Shown here one piece after another: positions 50,201-61,250 of a DNA stretch of 64,000 nt; position 1 is the first letter of the stretch; every line of letters starts with the position of its first letter. A model generated the notes under the pieces. It saw only the letters and a program-made list of their open reading frames with translations, was not told the origin of the DNA and searched no databases. The translations under genes and the position numbers were made by a program. The DNA lies in assembly GCA_963693285.1 (NCBI GenBank), contig OY848917.1, forward strand, positions 12,834,192 to 12,898,191, given 5' to 3'. The DNA comes from Xestospongia muta (taxonomy: Eukaryota; Porifera; Demospongiae; Haplosclerida; Petrosiidae).

Positions 50201-53200
50201 TTGGAAACAATGTATGCTAACTTGTAATATGTACACAATTATGAGGGAAAATACAGATAATATGATGTAATGCAAGCTCAAAAGTCTGCAGACCTGAAGG
50301 TTGTCTTTATCAAGGCATCTGTATATGTAAATGCAGTACATTCCTGGTTGGGTTATAATGTGTTTGTGGCTAACACCATAGAATTGTCATAACCTTGTAT
50401 CTGATAAAGTGTGGTTTGCTTATACTTTCAACTGCTTAATATCAACAATTTTTTATTTGTCCTTTTACATATATACAGGATGGACAAACTGCTTTGTACA
50501 TAGCATCTAAGAATGGCAATAATAAATGTGTTCAGCTTCTTCTCACATCCTGTGCTGACCCTAATATTGCTGATCCAGTAAGTTGTGAATATCATTACAT
50601 TTGTTTGTTCACCAAACAAGATTAATATATAACATATGCTATGTCCTAAAATGTTTTAACCAGCTTACTCAAAAAAAATCACATAAAGTAACTACACAAT
50701 CATCTAACTATCAAGCAAGATTCTGTTACATTTATAAAATATTTAAGAGTCTGCAAATTATATCAATGAATGTAAACTATTACATGGAGTCAGTCAAATT
50801 TACTGCATTTGCTAAGTTAGTATTTTTACATTGTTAAGAATGAAATGATGTTTTTAAATGGTTTGTAGCCTGTGTTGGTTCTAGTATCTGATAAAGACTG
50901 GTTTGTTGAGACTTTTAACTTCTTGATATCATGTCACAGTTATTAGAAAAAACAAATTTTATTATTTATTTTGGTTTAACACTATGTTAAAAATATTTTA
51001 CTCATGATTGTTTGAAGTTACAAGGAAGCATGCTATATTTTATTCAAATAGTTTTAGGTCATTATAACCTTCATTTATTGTATATTAATTTGTATATTTT
51101 AACATTAGATGATTGTGCAGTTAACATTGCTATGTCCTAAAATGTTTTAGCCAGATTACTGAAAAAAGTATCATATAAAGTAACTACACAATTATCTAAC
51201 CACCAAGCAGCATTCTGTTACATTTATGAAATGTTTCTGGAGTCTAAAAATTGTATCAGTGAATGCAAACTATTAGAGGATAGAGTCAGTCAAATTCACT
51301 GGATTAGCTGATTTTAATATTATCATTTATTGTTAATGGTTTGTAGCTTGTGTTAGTTCTAATAACATTTCCTTTCATTTCAAGAGTCAAACTATTTGAT
51401 GTATAAAGCAATTTCTTGTCTGAGTCATTTTAACATTACAGTAGAGAACTAATAAAAACAAGTAATAAAAACATTTGAGAAATTTAAAGATGATTTAGAT
51501 ATGACAATGCCAAAAAGGAAAGAAACAATATAGAGATGAACACACAAATTAAAAATCTCTCCATAAGTAGCCAGTCAGTAATTGCATGATAGCTTTGTAT
51601 CTTTGTATTTAGTATATGCAGTGAAAGAGTATATAGTGTTTATATTGAAATTGTACTGTATTGCTTCCTGGCTACATATATAGGAATTTTAATATGGATT
51701 TGTGTGTTCAACCCTATCTTGTTTTTTGGCAATATTTTTTTCAAAAAGTTTTTAAATACTTCTTTTTTTATTGTGCATTCAAATGGTCTTAGCTACTTTG
51801 TCATTACTATGTTCAAATATTTAAACTTATTAATGTCTATCTCAACTTCTTACTGCTTATAAATTGAGTTATTTCATTAAAAAAATTAATAATTTATGAT
51901 CATTTTTATAGTCTATTGAGCTAGACCTTCTTTCCTAATCCACAAGAAGGGTCTAGAGCAAAGGTCACTTAAAAACTTTAGCCAATTACAAAAGTGAAAA
52001 CATACATACTCTGCAACCTTACCATTTGAAACAATTTGTTTACCTTAAAAGATTAATGGATTTTAAAGAACCATACATACTGACCTGTAGTACCATGAAA
52101 CAGTTTCACTTTTGTTGCGACCACAAACAAACTTTGACCTTCTATAAACAAGATATCATTGAGCCTATACTTATAGTGCTACTTTCTGTTACCCACGCTA
52201 TCCATAATCTGGGTAGTGAAATCTGATTGGTCAATTCAAATGTAATCTATTGTGATGTTTGTTAGACCCTTGTTGCATATAAGCAAAGTAAAGGGTTCAG
52301 ATCAATAGAATAGTGTCATCTTTGAAAGCTAAGTTATTATATCCTGTCATTAAGTGATTATTAATTACATATAAAGTGATGATATAAAATATGATTTTGT
52401 GGGGAATTAGTAGTTTTGTAACTTGGCAAGAGTTGGTAACCATTTACCATTTTGCAATTATATAGAAGTTCAGTCTCACATATGAATGGTGTTAATTGTA
52501 TAGAAGATAACCCCTGCAAATTAACATGATAGTGGGGCTTGTAAAACGTTTCTCAAAAATTGTTTTACTTATTGTAGATGCATTACTATTAGAATAAGTT
52601 ATGAAAGTGTGTCTACATTGAGTAAGGGATCCTTAAAAACAGGTTAAAATATAAGAATGAGTTCATATAGTTCTAAAATCCTCATTTCTTCTGAGTACTA
52701 TGTTTTAGTTAATTATAACTAAAACTAAACCATCTTAGTTTAGCCTATTTGACTGTTAGTTAACTAACTATAACTAACTAAATCTTTTTCATCTAACAAT
52801 TAACTAACTACAACTAACTATATTTCTTTAAACCAAGAAAACTAACTAAAACTAACTAAAATTAATGCAATATTGGCAAAAACTAACTATAACTAACTAT
52901 TATAGTTAGTAGTGAACTAAAACAACAGATACCTGCACTCAATAAATAACTGTCATAACTGCACAAAGATAAACCAAGGTGTAAGACGATAATTTGCAAT
53001 ACATCCAATAATGATAGTGCTATTACTGTTATACTTGAGTATTTTTACTCTAGATGACAGCTACCTGATCAGAACAAGCTAGACCCATTAGATTTTTGGG
53101 TAGAAAATCAGATACAAACTTAAAGAATGAAATACTTCTTAAGACAAACAAATAATACCTTCAGTCTAATACTACATACATTAAATTTAACTAACTTTTT

Positions 53201-56200
53201 CAACTATAACTAACTAAAATTATTCCACTGGCAGAAAAACTAACTATAACTAACTAAAGTTATAAAAAGCTATACTAAAACAACACTACTTCTGAGGTAT
53301 TGCATCGATATCTTATTAAATTTTCTTATTGTTTGTTTACCACACAAATATCTAACTTACTAAAACATAAACCAAATACTATTGTTATAGATAAGTAAAT
53401 GTTAGTTAAAAAATGGAGTATTTCTAACAACATAGTCTATTCTGAGCTATAAGGAATGTTACTTACTAATACATTTTATTTCTTTAGTTTGGTAACACAC
53501 CCCTTCATGTTGCCTGTATGGGTTGTCATGGTGATGTCGTGAAGTCTCTTTTGTCGTCAGGAAAAATCAACCCAATGGCTAGGAACAGAGATAATCAAAC
53601 AGCTATGGAGCTTGTTTATCGTAACACCAAAAAGCGCTTCATTATTTTAAAGATGTTTGAGCCATTTGAACAATGTCGAAAAGAATTCCCCGTGGAATCC
53701 TACAGCAAAGTCTTTTTCTGTGGTAATACCGGTGCAGGTAAAAGTTCACTTGCAGCAGTCATTATGGAACGAGCTAACAAACCACCTAACTACATGTTTG
53801 ATACATCTGATCCTATTCCAGTAGAACTACTAACTACTGGGATTAATGCACATACCATTACAAGTCATGAAGTGGGAAATATTGTCCTTTATGATCTTGC
53901 AGGTCATAAGGAGTATTATAGCAGTCATGCAGCAATTCTAGAAAAGCTTATGCTAAGCACACCTGCTGTTTTTGCCATACTTTTAAAGATGACCGACAAT
54001 CTACACATTATTAAACGTGATTTGTACTACTGGTTCAATTTTATAAAGAATGCCAATCTTCAATTATCAAGTTCAAAACCATCTCAAATACTCGTCATTG
54101 GAAGTCGACTTGATGAGATGACTGGTGGTTATGTGGAAATTTCTAAAGTAGTTGCTGAAGTTGCTGAAAAAGCTGATCATTCGGAAGAATATCGGGGGTT
54201 CCTACCTATGGAATGTCATCGTCCTGGAGGAAAAGGTGTTAATAAGTTTGTTACTACACTTTCTTATAGCTGCAATGCTGTACTTGATCGATCTGATAAA
54301 ATTAGTTTTTACTGCCACGTTCAATTCTCCTTCTTGCAATTGCTTCGAAATAAAGAGAATATTATAGCCATTAACCTAAAGGAGCTATGTGCTGTATTAC
54401 AAAAGCGTGATGACCCTTCACTTCCTTCTGAAAGGTCTGTGTTATTGGAGTTCCTTACCACTTTAAGTGACAAGGGTCTCATCTTATTCCTTAAAAGTGA
54501 GGATGATGCTCAAAGTTGGATAGTTATTGACAGAGCTACTCTTATCCATGAAGTCAATGGTGTCCTATTTGCTCCTAAGGAAATGGAACATGTCCATCAA
54601 AGTATTGCTAGTAATACTGGTATTGTGCCTAAGTCTATTCTGCAAAAATTATTTCCAAAGCACAATACTGATATGTTAATTGGATTCCTTAGAAGTCTTC
54701 AGTTCTGTCATGTTCTAGAAGCAAACACACTACAAATGTTCAAAACCAATATATCATCTTCAATATCTTCTTTGCCATCGGATGAGCTTTTATTTTTTCC
54801 ATCTCTAATTTGTAATGAGCCACCAACAGATATTGTAATAGAAAACGGGTTAGGATGGTGCCTCTGGTGTCCTGATCCTAACCAATTTCTCTCCACACGA
54901 TTTCTTCACCTTCTTCTTTTTACCCTTTCTTACGTTTTTTGTTTACCACGCCACAATATACCTGGTGAAATTAATTATGATGATCCGCAAATCCAAATGT
55001 TGGCACGTCATTGTGATATATGGAGAAATGGTATTTATTGGGAAAATGATGAAGTTGAAGTTATCATTGAAGTAACTGAACACTATCGTTGTGTTACAGT
55101 AATCACATCAATGATTGACATCAAGAAAAGCCGCAATATTTTTAATAATGTTATTAAGGTTGTATTAAAGTTGAGTGAGATGCATTCATTTAAATGTGAG
55201 GAATACCTCATTGCTCCTAGTGATGTAGCAAAAGCTCGTAATCTTGTTAAAGAACGCACACTTTATCGTATAAGCAATGTAGCTCGATCAGTGCTCACAA
55301 AATGTAAAGTTAGTGATGCCATTGACACAAAGAAGGTGGATGTCAAACAAATTGTAGGAGCTAATGATCCTTTTTTCTGCATTGCTCCTTCAGTTACAAA
55401 AGCACTTTTCAGTGCTGAGCTGCCAATTCGAGAGGATCACCTTCAACACTTAGTGAATAGTTGTTCTTATTTGTCATCCTCACTGTTATCATCAAGTCAC
55501 ATGTCAGTAGAGGAACGTTGCAGTCAGCTCAGTGTGTTTGCTGGACGTAATCCTTTGGTAAGTATAAATAAGTTTGAATATACATGTACAAGAAATCTAT
55601 TGGAAAGTTGTCATACATCATACTTGCACCACATTAATTTTGTAATGTATCATACTTACACTACTCTGTACTGTATCATTATTCATTCTGCTATAGGATC
55701 TTGCTTATCCTCCATTAAAAAAAGATGATATAGAAACTATATCTCATCGATTCAACATCTTAAGAGGTCAGTTAGTGTATAGTATTAGTGATTCATAAGT
55801 ATTGGTTACAGCCAACTTTTAGGGTGTATTGCAGATACAGTGTGCTGTGTAGTAAAACAAATAGAAGGATTATTATGTCACAGCATATGCTATATGTGTA
55901 ATGCAATTCAATACAGGTTGGACTATAATGTGCTAATGGTTTGACGGCATAGAAATTCAAAGTGATATTATATTCTATTATTTGTTTATGTCAGTACTAT
56001 ATCTGTATACAAATGTTATTTTATCAAGTCTAAGCACCTCATCAATACTTTGAGCTTCTATGTCGTCACTTGTTTTATTAAATCATATCTATATAATATG
56101 TGGATTTGTCTATAATGAGAGATGACACACCTAACCAAACTGAATATAAAAATCATTAAAACTAGTTTTACACAACAATTACATTATTAAATTATGACAT

Positions 56201-59200
56201 ACAAGTACTCATTCGAGCTATAGAAAGAGTAGCCAGATTTGATGGTGATAAGAATTAGCAAATAGTTTCACGGAAGAATTAATGCAAATGCTTACAAAAG
56301 ATATCCATGCACATGCTATTCTCACTGAGCCAGAATCTCGTCTACAAAGACAGAGTTATCACATTCAGCACGTGGTATAGAGAAGTCAACTAAAATATAA
56401 CTTCCAGTTGTCAGGAAGCCACCTTGCATGAAACAAAAATAGTAGACAACAGCCAGACTACAGACATTGAGCCCATGCTTGCAAGTCCACAAATAAGATA
56501 ACAGCAAAGAATTCCAGAGAAAATGAACATAAACGATATAAATGTCTAATTTTTGGACAAGAAGTTGATCTTTAAAATTAGAAGAATTTAGGGATCAACA
56601 TCCTAAAATCAAACAATAAGCAGATGTCAATCAATTAGATGTCATTGACAGTGAAGCCCCTAAACCTGAAAGTGTCCTACAACTTTCTCAGAGTATTCTT
56701 TCTAAAATGGGAAGAGGACCTCAACAGCAGATGTCTAAGTCAACCTGGATAGATGTACTAGACAGTGACAGTTAGCCACAGTTTGCTTATGTATCTAGAG
56801 CTTTGTTTGGCAATACTGCAAATGTGATAGTACACAAATTGTCTGATCGTCTGTCATGTAAACCCTGTCTTCCAATACTCAATAAAAGGAGAAGCACTTA
56901 GCCAGCCTCAGGAGCTCAGGATGACTAATCTAGAGCTTATTACAACACTTCTGCTCAATTTAATCAGCAAATATAATGGCTGTAGATGGAAATGAATCTA
57001 CTCCTATTTTCCTAATAATTGGTACCTACTATGACAAAATGGGAGGCCTACGATGGCCATTTCAAGAGTCTATCAAAACAAACATTTATAAAATCAAACA
57101 TTCATAGTGCATTGAGAATAAAGTAAGGGCCTTTCTGCAACTGGTTTATAAAATAAATGTCTTTATGTCATTACCAGTTAATCCTTTGGGTTACACATTT
57201 TTTTGATATTGTAACAAATGACGATATCAATAGACCTCACTAAGATTGAAAAATTGTTTTTTTAAATTATTTATTATTTTGTCTTATCCTATTGAAGATA
57301 TTATATTATTAGATCCATTTTACATTTTCATTTTGTAGCTACGCTACCAACAACTACTTGTCCTGCTAGTCATGATCCTAATCCAGTTGGTATGTTAATG
57401 CTAATTAGTGACATTTTTCCTAGCATTTTAACATATGATACATTAACAAAAGTTAATGTAACTTGTGTCATATAAAATGTAGAATTCTGTAGTATATATG
57501 TAAATGCTTGATATCAATACCATCCCACATTAGGCATGACATGGTAGTGATGTCATGTCTGACATAAGCTATGCTTGAAAAGTTTGTTGCTTCGCTTTAT
57601 ATTGATTCCTTTGAAATAAAATATTTAATGACTTATTCAGCTATTAGCAGATATGATGTGACTGCCAGTTCTATATACACATCTATATGGATGTTAGTGT
57701 GTTTTAACTAATATTTAATCAGCTCTAAAAGTTAAGACCACCTGGCATTCATATGTTATTAGTATATCACTAATTCTATATTCATATCAAGGCTGCATAT
57801 ATTCAAGTATGATAAATGTGACCTAATATATTAGTATTTTCCTAAACATAACAACTGAAACATACTAACGATTCTTTAATTTACTGAAGAACAAACGTCA
57901 AGGACAAAAACTACAACCGCAGCCAACAAACATAATTATAGACTTTGAACTAATATTTCAACAGGCTGGTTCGATTGACATTTCCATTTTTCTGGTGTTA
58001 TGGTAAATATTTTAAAATGATTTTCCATTTTTTGATCTGTTGACATTGTAAAATATATAGATATTAATTAAGGTTTTATGTAAAATTTGTAATAAGATAG
58101 CACATCCACAAACATTGACTGTGTCTTTTGACTGTCTTGTCATCTATGTTAATACCAATAACATTATTATGTTTGTTTTAGTGTTTAGCAAAAAAGCTCT
58201 TTTTATTATATATTTTCCCATTCACATCAGGTAATATAATTGAAGGAGATGTACATGTATCAACATTACCAGATCAGCTCTTGGATCAACAACCTTCAAT
58301 TCAAGAATTAACTACACACGCTAGAACTGCAGAGTGGAATCAGTTAGGTGTGAAACTACAACTAGACAGTGTGGATCTAGCTGGATGTCATGACTGTACT
58401 AGTATGTATCAATTATGGATTATGCAGAAAGCAAGAGAAGCAACAAGAAGGAGTTTATTGGTTGCTTTAAGAGCTATTAGGCAGAATGATATAAAAAGTG
58501 TTTATGAAGATTATCTCAAAACAATGGTTTGTTTACACTATATATACATCAATATATACACATATATGTAGATAATTAATTGATTGAAACACTCAGCTTA
58601 GAAATAGTTCATATATTTAATTAGTAAGTTTTTGTATTATTGGATTCCTCTCATTCTTGTGGTTGTTTTGACAGTGTCATGAAGTTATTAGTAATTTCTT
58701 AGTATTATTTTTGTCAATTCTTCATGATTATAATCTAGTAAGGAATCACTTTTAATACATGGTCAAAACAAAATGTGTATATTTCTATTTCCATTTTGAT
58801 ATTATAGCCACCAAATAATATGGTTTGAAATATTCCAAAGCAGTCTTTATAGAGAGTCCATTGTTTTACTACTACTACTTATTATATTCAAATTAAATGT
58901 CCTAATTAATAGAATTATCCTCTCTTCACATATTAGGCCATAAATTTACATGAAATAAATCAGAGAGTTACTGATGCTACAACTTTCAAGGAGAGAGGCA
59001 ATGATTCTTTTAAGGCAGGGAAGTACAAATTAGCACTAGAGGATTATAAACGAGGATATGGTCTAGTACATAAAGTCTCCATTTATAAAGATGAAGAAAA
59101 TGAACAAACTAAAAATGTTTGTCTTTTACTTCTTCTTAACATGGCTGCCTGTTATCTCAAGTTAGATAAGGCTATGGAAGCTAAAGAACAGTGTGATGAA

Positions 59201-59940
59201 GTAAGCATTGATAGGACCCAGTAGACAAACATTTAGGACCCCAGTATGCATGTTAATATTTGATATGACCCAGTGTGACAGAAAGACATGAAACATCTTT
59301 TTGTCTGATTTAGTCATTAGAGATATTGTAAATAGTAATATCAAATTATTTCTCCTACAATTAAGGTTTTAAAGGAAGATTCCGCTAATGTTAAGGCTTA
59401 CTACAGAAAGGGACAAGTGAGTATTTCATCTTTATGTAATCACCTGCCTATCTTTTCTCTCTCTTGGACAATGTAGGCATATCAAAAAATGCAGGACTAT
59501 GATAAAGCCATTCAATGTTTTCAAGAAGTTGTCAAACTAGAGTCTGATAATCATTTAGCCCTTAAACAGATTCAAGTTTGTCATCAAAAGATACAACAAA
59601 ATTTAGAAAGAGGTAAAGAGTTGCATGCAAATATGTTTAAATGCCCCACCAAAAGGTCAGCAATTCATTGATGGAAATGGAAAGATAGTTGATAGATGAA
59701 CAGGTTGTTGCACAAATAAATAGATGGATATTGTGGACAGATGTGAATAAAATGGATGGATAATTAATGGATATATAGGTACATTGCCTTATAGCTTAAT
59801 CTTTTATTACAGAGAACCATCAGAATGATATGATACCCAAGTCATGGAGAAAGAAAAAACCAAACAAGATGAAACTGCTTCTCATAATTATGATATCAGT
59901 GTTTTGTCTATTTTTATCTTTTGTTTTGAAAAGTCTTTGA
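29205..59940 (+). CDS. Gene 2: ankyrin repeats / Roco-type GTPase / death domain / TPR / tail anchor
   Basis: Main exons: 29205-29240 (ATG), 30294-30386, 32768-32866, 35519-35617, 36019-36117, 38771-38869, 39230-39328, 42001-42099, 42770-42868, 44902-45000, 45412-45510, 47901-47999, 49312-49410, 49666-49767, 50119-50211, 50479-50577, 53488-55557, 55697-55766, 57339-57389, 58231-58526, 58937-59200, 59366-59416, 59477-59612 and 59813-59940 (TGA). They total 4578 nt, open throughout: 1525 residues. Ankyrins occupy about 1-560, Roc-COR about 575-1194 (P-loop 583, DLAG 640, SRLD 710), the death domain 1235-1333, TPR 1334-1484 and a hydrophobic tail 1503-1525. The five introns between exon A and exon B contain the microexon arrays, which would add up to 63 residues in phase. 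Likely a membrane-tethered signalling receptor of innate immunity or cell death (inference). Continuity from the GTPase exon into the TPR part rests on matching phases. Confidence 0.75.
30387..32767 (+). other. Gene 2 intron, no gene seen
   Basis: A 2.4-kb AT-rich intron between the first ankyrin exon and module 1. It holds a short (ACTT)n run near 31408 and no coding potential. The last 250 bases before the acceptor (from about 32640) are the start of the repeated module intron, also seen before each exon A. Confidence 0.6.
33230..35150 (+). repeat. Microexon array 1 (14 units)
   Basis: Tandem units with 138-146-base spacing. Each has a T/C-rich part, then TTTACAATATAATAG, a triplet, and GTAAGT. 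Triplet starts: 33273 CCG, 33416 TCT, 33562 TCT, 33707 GAA, 33847 TTG, 33990 GAG, 34135 GCA, 34278 GAT, 34422 TTG, 34564 TTT, 34702 TTG, 34845 ACA, 34986 GAG, 35130 TTG. Read in phase 0 they give PSSELEADLFLTEL. All 14 have AG before and GT after; one donor is GTATGT (33850). It lies between exon A (ends 32866) and exon B (starts 35519). Microexon use is inference; the repeat itself is plain. Confidence 0.85.
36510..38275 (+). repeat. Microexon array 2 (13 units)
   Basis: Triplet starts: 36558 CCG, 36699 TCT, 36843 GAG, 36985 GAG, 37128 AAG, 37272 CCG, 37413 ATG, 37556 GCG, 37698 ATT, 37841 AAG, 37977 GAG, 38117 GAG, 38260 TTG, spaced 136-144 bases. Reading in phase 0: PSEEKPMAIKEEL. AG and GT are kept in all; variant donors are GTAAAT at 37131 and GTAAGG at 38120. 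The CCG-type unit, with acceptor context AATGTAATAG, recurs in the middle at 37272, suggesting an internal block duplication. It lies between exon A (ends 36117) and exon B (starts 38771). Confidence 0.85.
39720..41500 (+). repeat. Microexon array 3 (13 units)
   Basis: Triplet starts: 39770 CCG, 39913 TTG, 40056 AGA, 40199 AAG, 40342 CGG, 40484 TTG, 40626 TTT, 40769 CCG, 40909 TCT, 41048 TAT, 41191 GAG, 41335 TAT, 41478 TAT, spaced 139-144 bases. Reading: PLRKRLFPSYEYY. This array is the most diverged. The acceptor at 40767-40768 is AA instead of AG (unit probably lost), one donor is GC (GCAAGT at 41194), three acceptors are CAG rather than TAG, and the last triplet is TAT instead of TTG. It lies between exon A (ends 39328) and exon B (starts 42001). 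Confidence 0.85.
43130..44605 (+). repeat. Microexon array 4 (11 units)
   Basis: Triplet starts: 43177 CCG, 43316 AAG, 43457 TTT, 43604 GAG, 43748 AAG, 43888 TCT, 44031 AGG, 44174 GAG, 44312 AAG, 44456 GAG, 44592 TTG, spaced 136-147 bases. Reading: PKFEKSREKEL, a strongly charged string. All acceptors are TAG and all donors GT; one donor is GTAAAT (43319). It lies between exon A (ends 42868) and exon B (starts 44902). Confidence 0.85.
45900..47535 (+). repeat. Microexon array 5 (12 units)
   Basis: Triplet starts: 45949 CCA, 46091 TTT, 46229 GAG, 46372 AAG, 46515 GAT, 46659 TTT, 46803 TTG, 46946 TCT, 47089 AAA, 47236 GAG, 47379 AAG, 47523 TTG, spaced 138-147 bases. Reading: PFEKDFLSKEKL. All acceptors are TAG; one donor is GTAAAT (47239). 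It lies between exon A (ends 45510) and exon B (starts 47901). Confidence 0.85.
52705..53280. repeat. CTAAC/TAACTAA-rich tracts in the gene 2 intron
   Basis: Counterpart of the tracts at 6424-7015, with the same two clusters and spacer, ending about 200 bases before the acceptor at 53487. Confidence 0.7.
53488..55557 (+). CDS. Gene 2 main exon: last ankyrin repeats plus Roc-COR-like GTPase
   Basis: 690 codons, same length as 7219-9288 and nearly identical in the centre. P-loop GNTGAGKSS at 53722-53748; DLAGHKEYYSSH from 53893; SRLDEM from 54103; COR-like winged-helix segment about 54440-54500. Amino-acid differences from gene 1 cluster at the two ends (RNTKKRF against RYDNNRF; LPIREDHLQHLVNSCS against LPLQENHYQHIVNRCS). 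The following intron stays open in frame to 55728, whereas in gene 1 a stop comes after three codons; the GTAAGT donor and phase support splicing in both. Confidence 0.85.
56635..56901 (+). pseudogene. Decayed open frame in a gene 2 intron, origin unknown
   Basis: A frame of 88 codons with one internal TAG (at 56773) reads LDVIDSEAPKPESVLQLSQS ... SKSTWIDVLDSDS, then PQFAYVSRALFGN and ends at TAG 56899-56901. Composition is protein-like but no family is recognised. It is absent from gene 1. Most likely a transposon remnant. Confidence 0.35.
57339..58526 (+). CDS. Gene 2 exons: linker and death domain
   Basis: Exon 57339-57389 (51 nt, phase 1 in and out) is a Thr/Pro linker. Exon 58231-58526 encodes a death domain: LTTHARTAEWNQLGVKLQLD (helices 1-2), MYQLWIMQKAREATRRSLLVAL (helices 4-5) and IKSVYEDYLKTM (helix 6). 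Phases fit the GTPase part upstream and the TPR part downstream. Its sequence differs from the gene 1 death domain, so the C-termini of the two paralogues were acquired or replaced separately. Confidence 0.65.
58937..59940 (+). CDS. Gene 2 exons: TPR domain and C-terminal membrane anchor
   Basis: Exons 58937-59200, 59366-59416, 59477-59612 and 59813-59940. Three TPR motifs are visible: FKERGNDSFKAGKYKLALEDY, LLLNMAACYLKLDKAMEAKEQCDE and AYYRKGQAYQKMQDYDKAIQCF. These resemble the TPR domain of FKBP8- and FKBP4-type immunophilins, but no peptidyl-prolyl isomerase domain is present. After a basic stretch (SWRKKKPNK), about 20 hydrophobic residues end the protein two residues before TGA, a tail-anchor arrangement like that of FKBP8 in the mitochondrial or ER membrane. 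TPRs of this class often bind the Hsp90 C-terminus. It could be a separate downstream gene, but no start codon or promoter forces that. Confidence 0.7.
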
Positions 59941-60697
59941 CTCTAGCATTAATAAGCTCCTGCTTTTGTCAGGTGATCTTTTTAATTTTTTAAAAAATAA
60001 TTAATTTAATTATCCATTCATAACTATTTTTGGTTTATTTTTACTTTATATTACACATCGATGTTGATAGACCTCACTGAAATTGAAAAACTTAAGGTGA
60101 TATTAAAATGAAATCAGTATATTAGGTGTGCCCAATATGCTATGAATTATTGTTATAGTAAAGTATTGTGAATGGTATTAAATTTATAGTTCAACTATGA
60201 TGTTTAACATACAGCAGTTAAATTATTAGCCTCATATCCAGGCATTTAATGTAAGGAAGCACTGTGCAAAAAGGCTGTTATAAGTTTGAAAAAATACATA
60301 AAAACAACACTATTACTTTAGTAAAAACATATTTTAGTTCTGCTTATTAAAAGTATAAACAATAACATATAACAGCTTATAAAATACATTAAGCATGTCA
60401 TTATAAATATTATTTCACTGTTATATATATATACCTATACTGGTAGTTTATCAGGTCTATACTATCTAAAAAACTATCCTATAACTTGGATGTTGTTATA
60501 GGACAATATTATACCATTCATTATATCAACATCTATTAATTTTATTTGAATAATGATTTGTTATATGAAGATAGCTAATTTATAAGAATATTTTATTATT
60601 AATCAACTCAACAGTTGAGAATAATAATAAAACAACATTATGACTTACAATGTCATGAATAATGAAAATTACTTAGTACTCATTACTATTGGAAAAA
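59941..60697. other. AT-rich spacer after gene 2, no gene seen
   Basis: Contains short TA runs (near 60422) and no credible coding frame. The words atagacctcact(a/g)a appear at 57232 and 60068, a small dispersed repeat. Confidence 0.5.
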
Positions 60698-60919
60698 TTA
60701 ATTTTCTAAGTTATTATCAAAGTCGCTATTTCCATCAATTGTACAGGTATTGTTAGGACTACTTGTAGAGGCATCATTAGGGGTAATCTCTTTCATCCAT
60801 CTCAGAATGTTCTCAGGAATTGGCTTATTGACTACATTGCCATAAAGTTTCTTCTTAGACAAGCTGTTGCTGTTTTTCTTAGCCATTTGTTGGTCTAGCT
60901 TTTCTATGAATTTGTTCAA
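60698..60919 (-). CDS. Possible terminal exon of an unknown minus-strand gene
   Basis: 74 codons on the minus strand with a lysine-rich start, a K-P-I-P-E-N-I-L-R-W-M-K motif and an acidic, Asn-rich end. The composition looks protein-like. Upstream on the same strand, around 61030-61090 and 61145-61195, frames such as LFERQAKAIKDFRRKKV and SLKDAIKRRSNEAQAK look like exon remnants. No family is recognised; the pieces may belong to the CLASP-like gene further right. Confidence 0.35.
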   Translation of the reverse strand: MNKFIEKLDQQMAKKNSNSLSKKKLYGNVVNKPIPENILRWMKEITPNDASTSSPNNTCTIDGNSDFDNNLEN

Positions 60920-61250
60920 GGTTTGAGAGTGTCATGATCTTATGTGACAAACAAAATGATCATTATCAACATCTCTTTCCTCTTTGGATGTCATGTCAGG
61001 TGTTACATTTTGCTATAACTTTCTTTCTCCTGAAGTCCTTTATTGCTTTTGCTTGCCTTTCAAATAGCTAGAAATAGCCAAAATATGGTTTATGACACAT
61101 GCTTATATTTATTTACTTGTTGACATGATCTTATATGAACTTTTGCTTGTGCTTCATTAGATCTCCTTTTTATTGCATCTTTAAGTGATTTCTGATATAT
61201 CCTAGTATCTTACCATCTTAAAAAAGGTAATCTATCAATGTTATCAACAC

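Larger units (their letters stand above)
47500..55855 (+). repeat. Segmental duplication, copy in gene 2 (partner 1-9575)
   Basis: The last array unit, exon B5, the following ankyrin exons and their introns, and the GTPase exon are collinear with gene 1. Introns between 48260 and 52600 stay alignable by eye with 1180-6300. The similarity ends shortly after 55766, where the gene 2-specific death/TPR exons begin. Confidence 0.85.

Noticed and set aside
52026..52226. Open frame of 66 codons in a gene 2 intron
   Set aside because: The equivalent stretch in gene 1 (about 5765-5965) is interrupted, there is no domain, and it lies inside an intron supported by both flanking exons.
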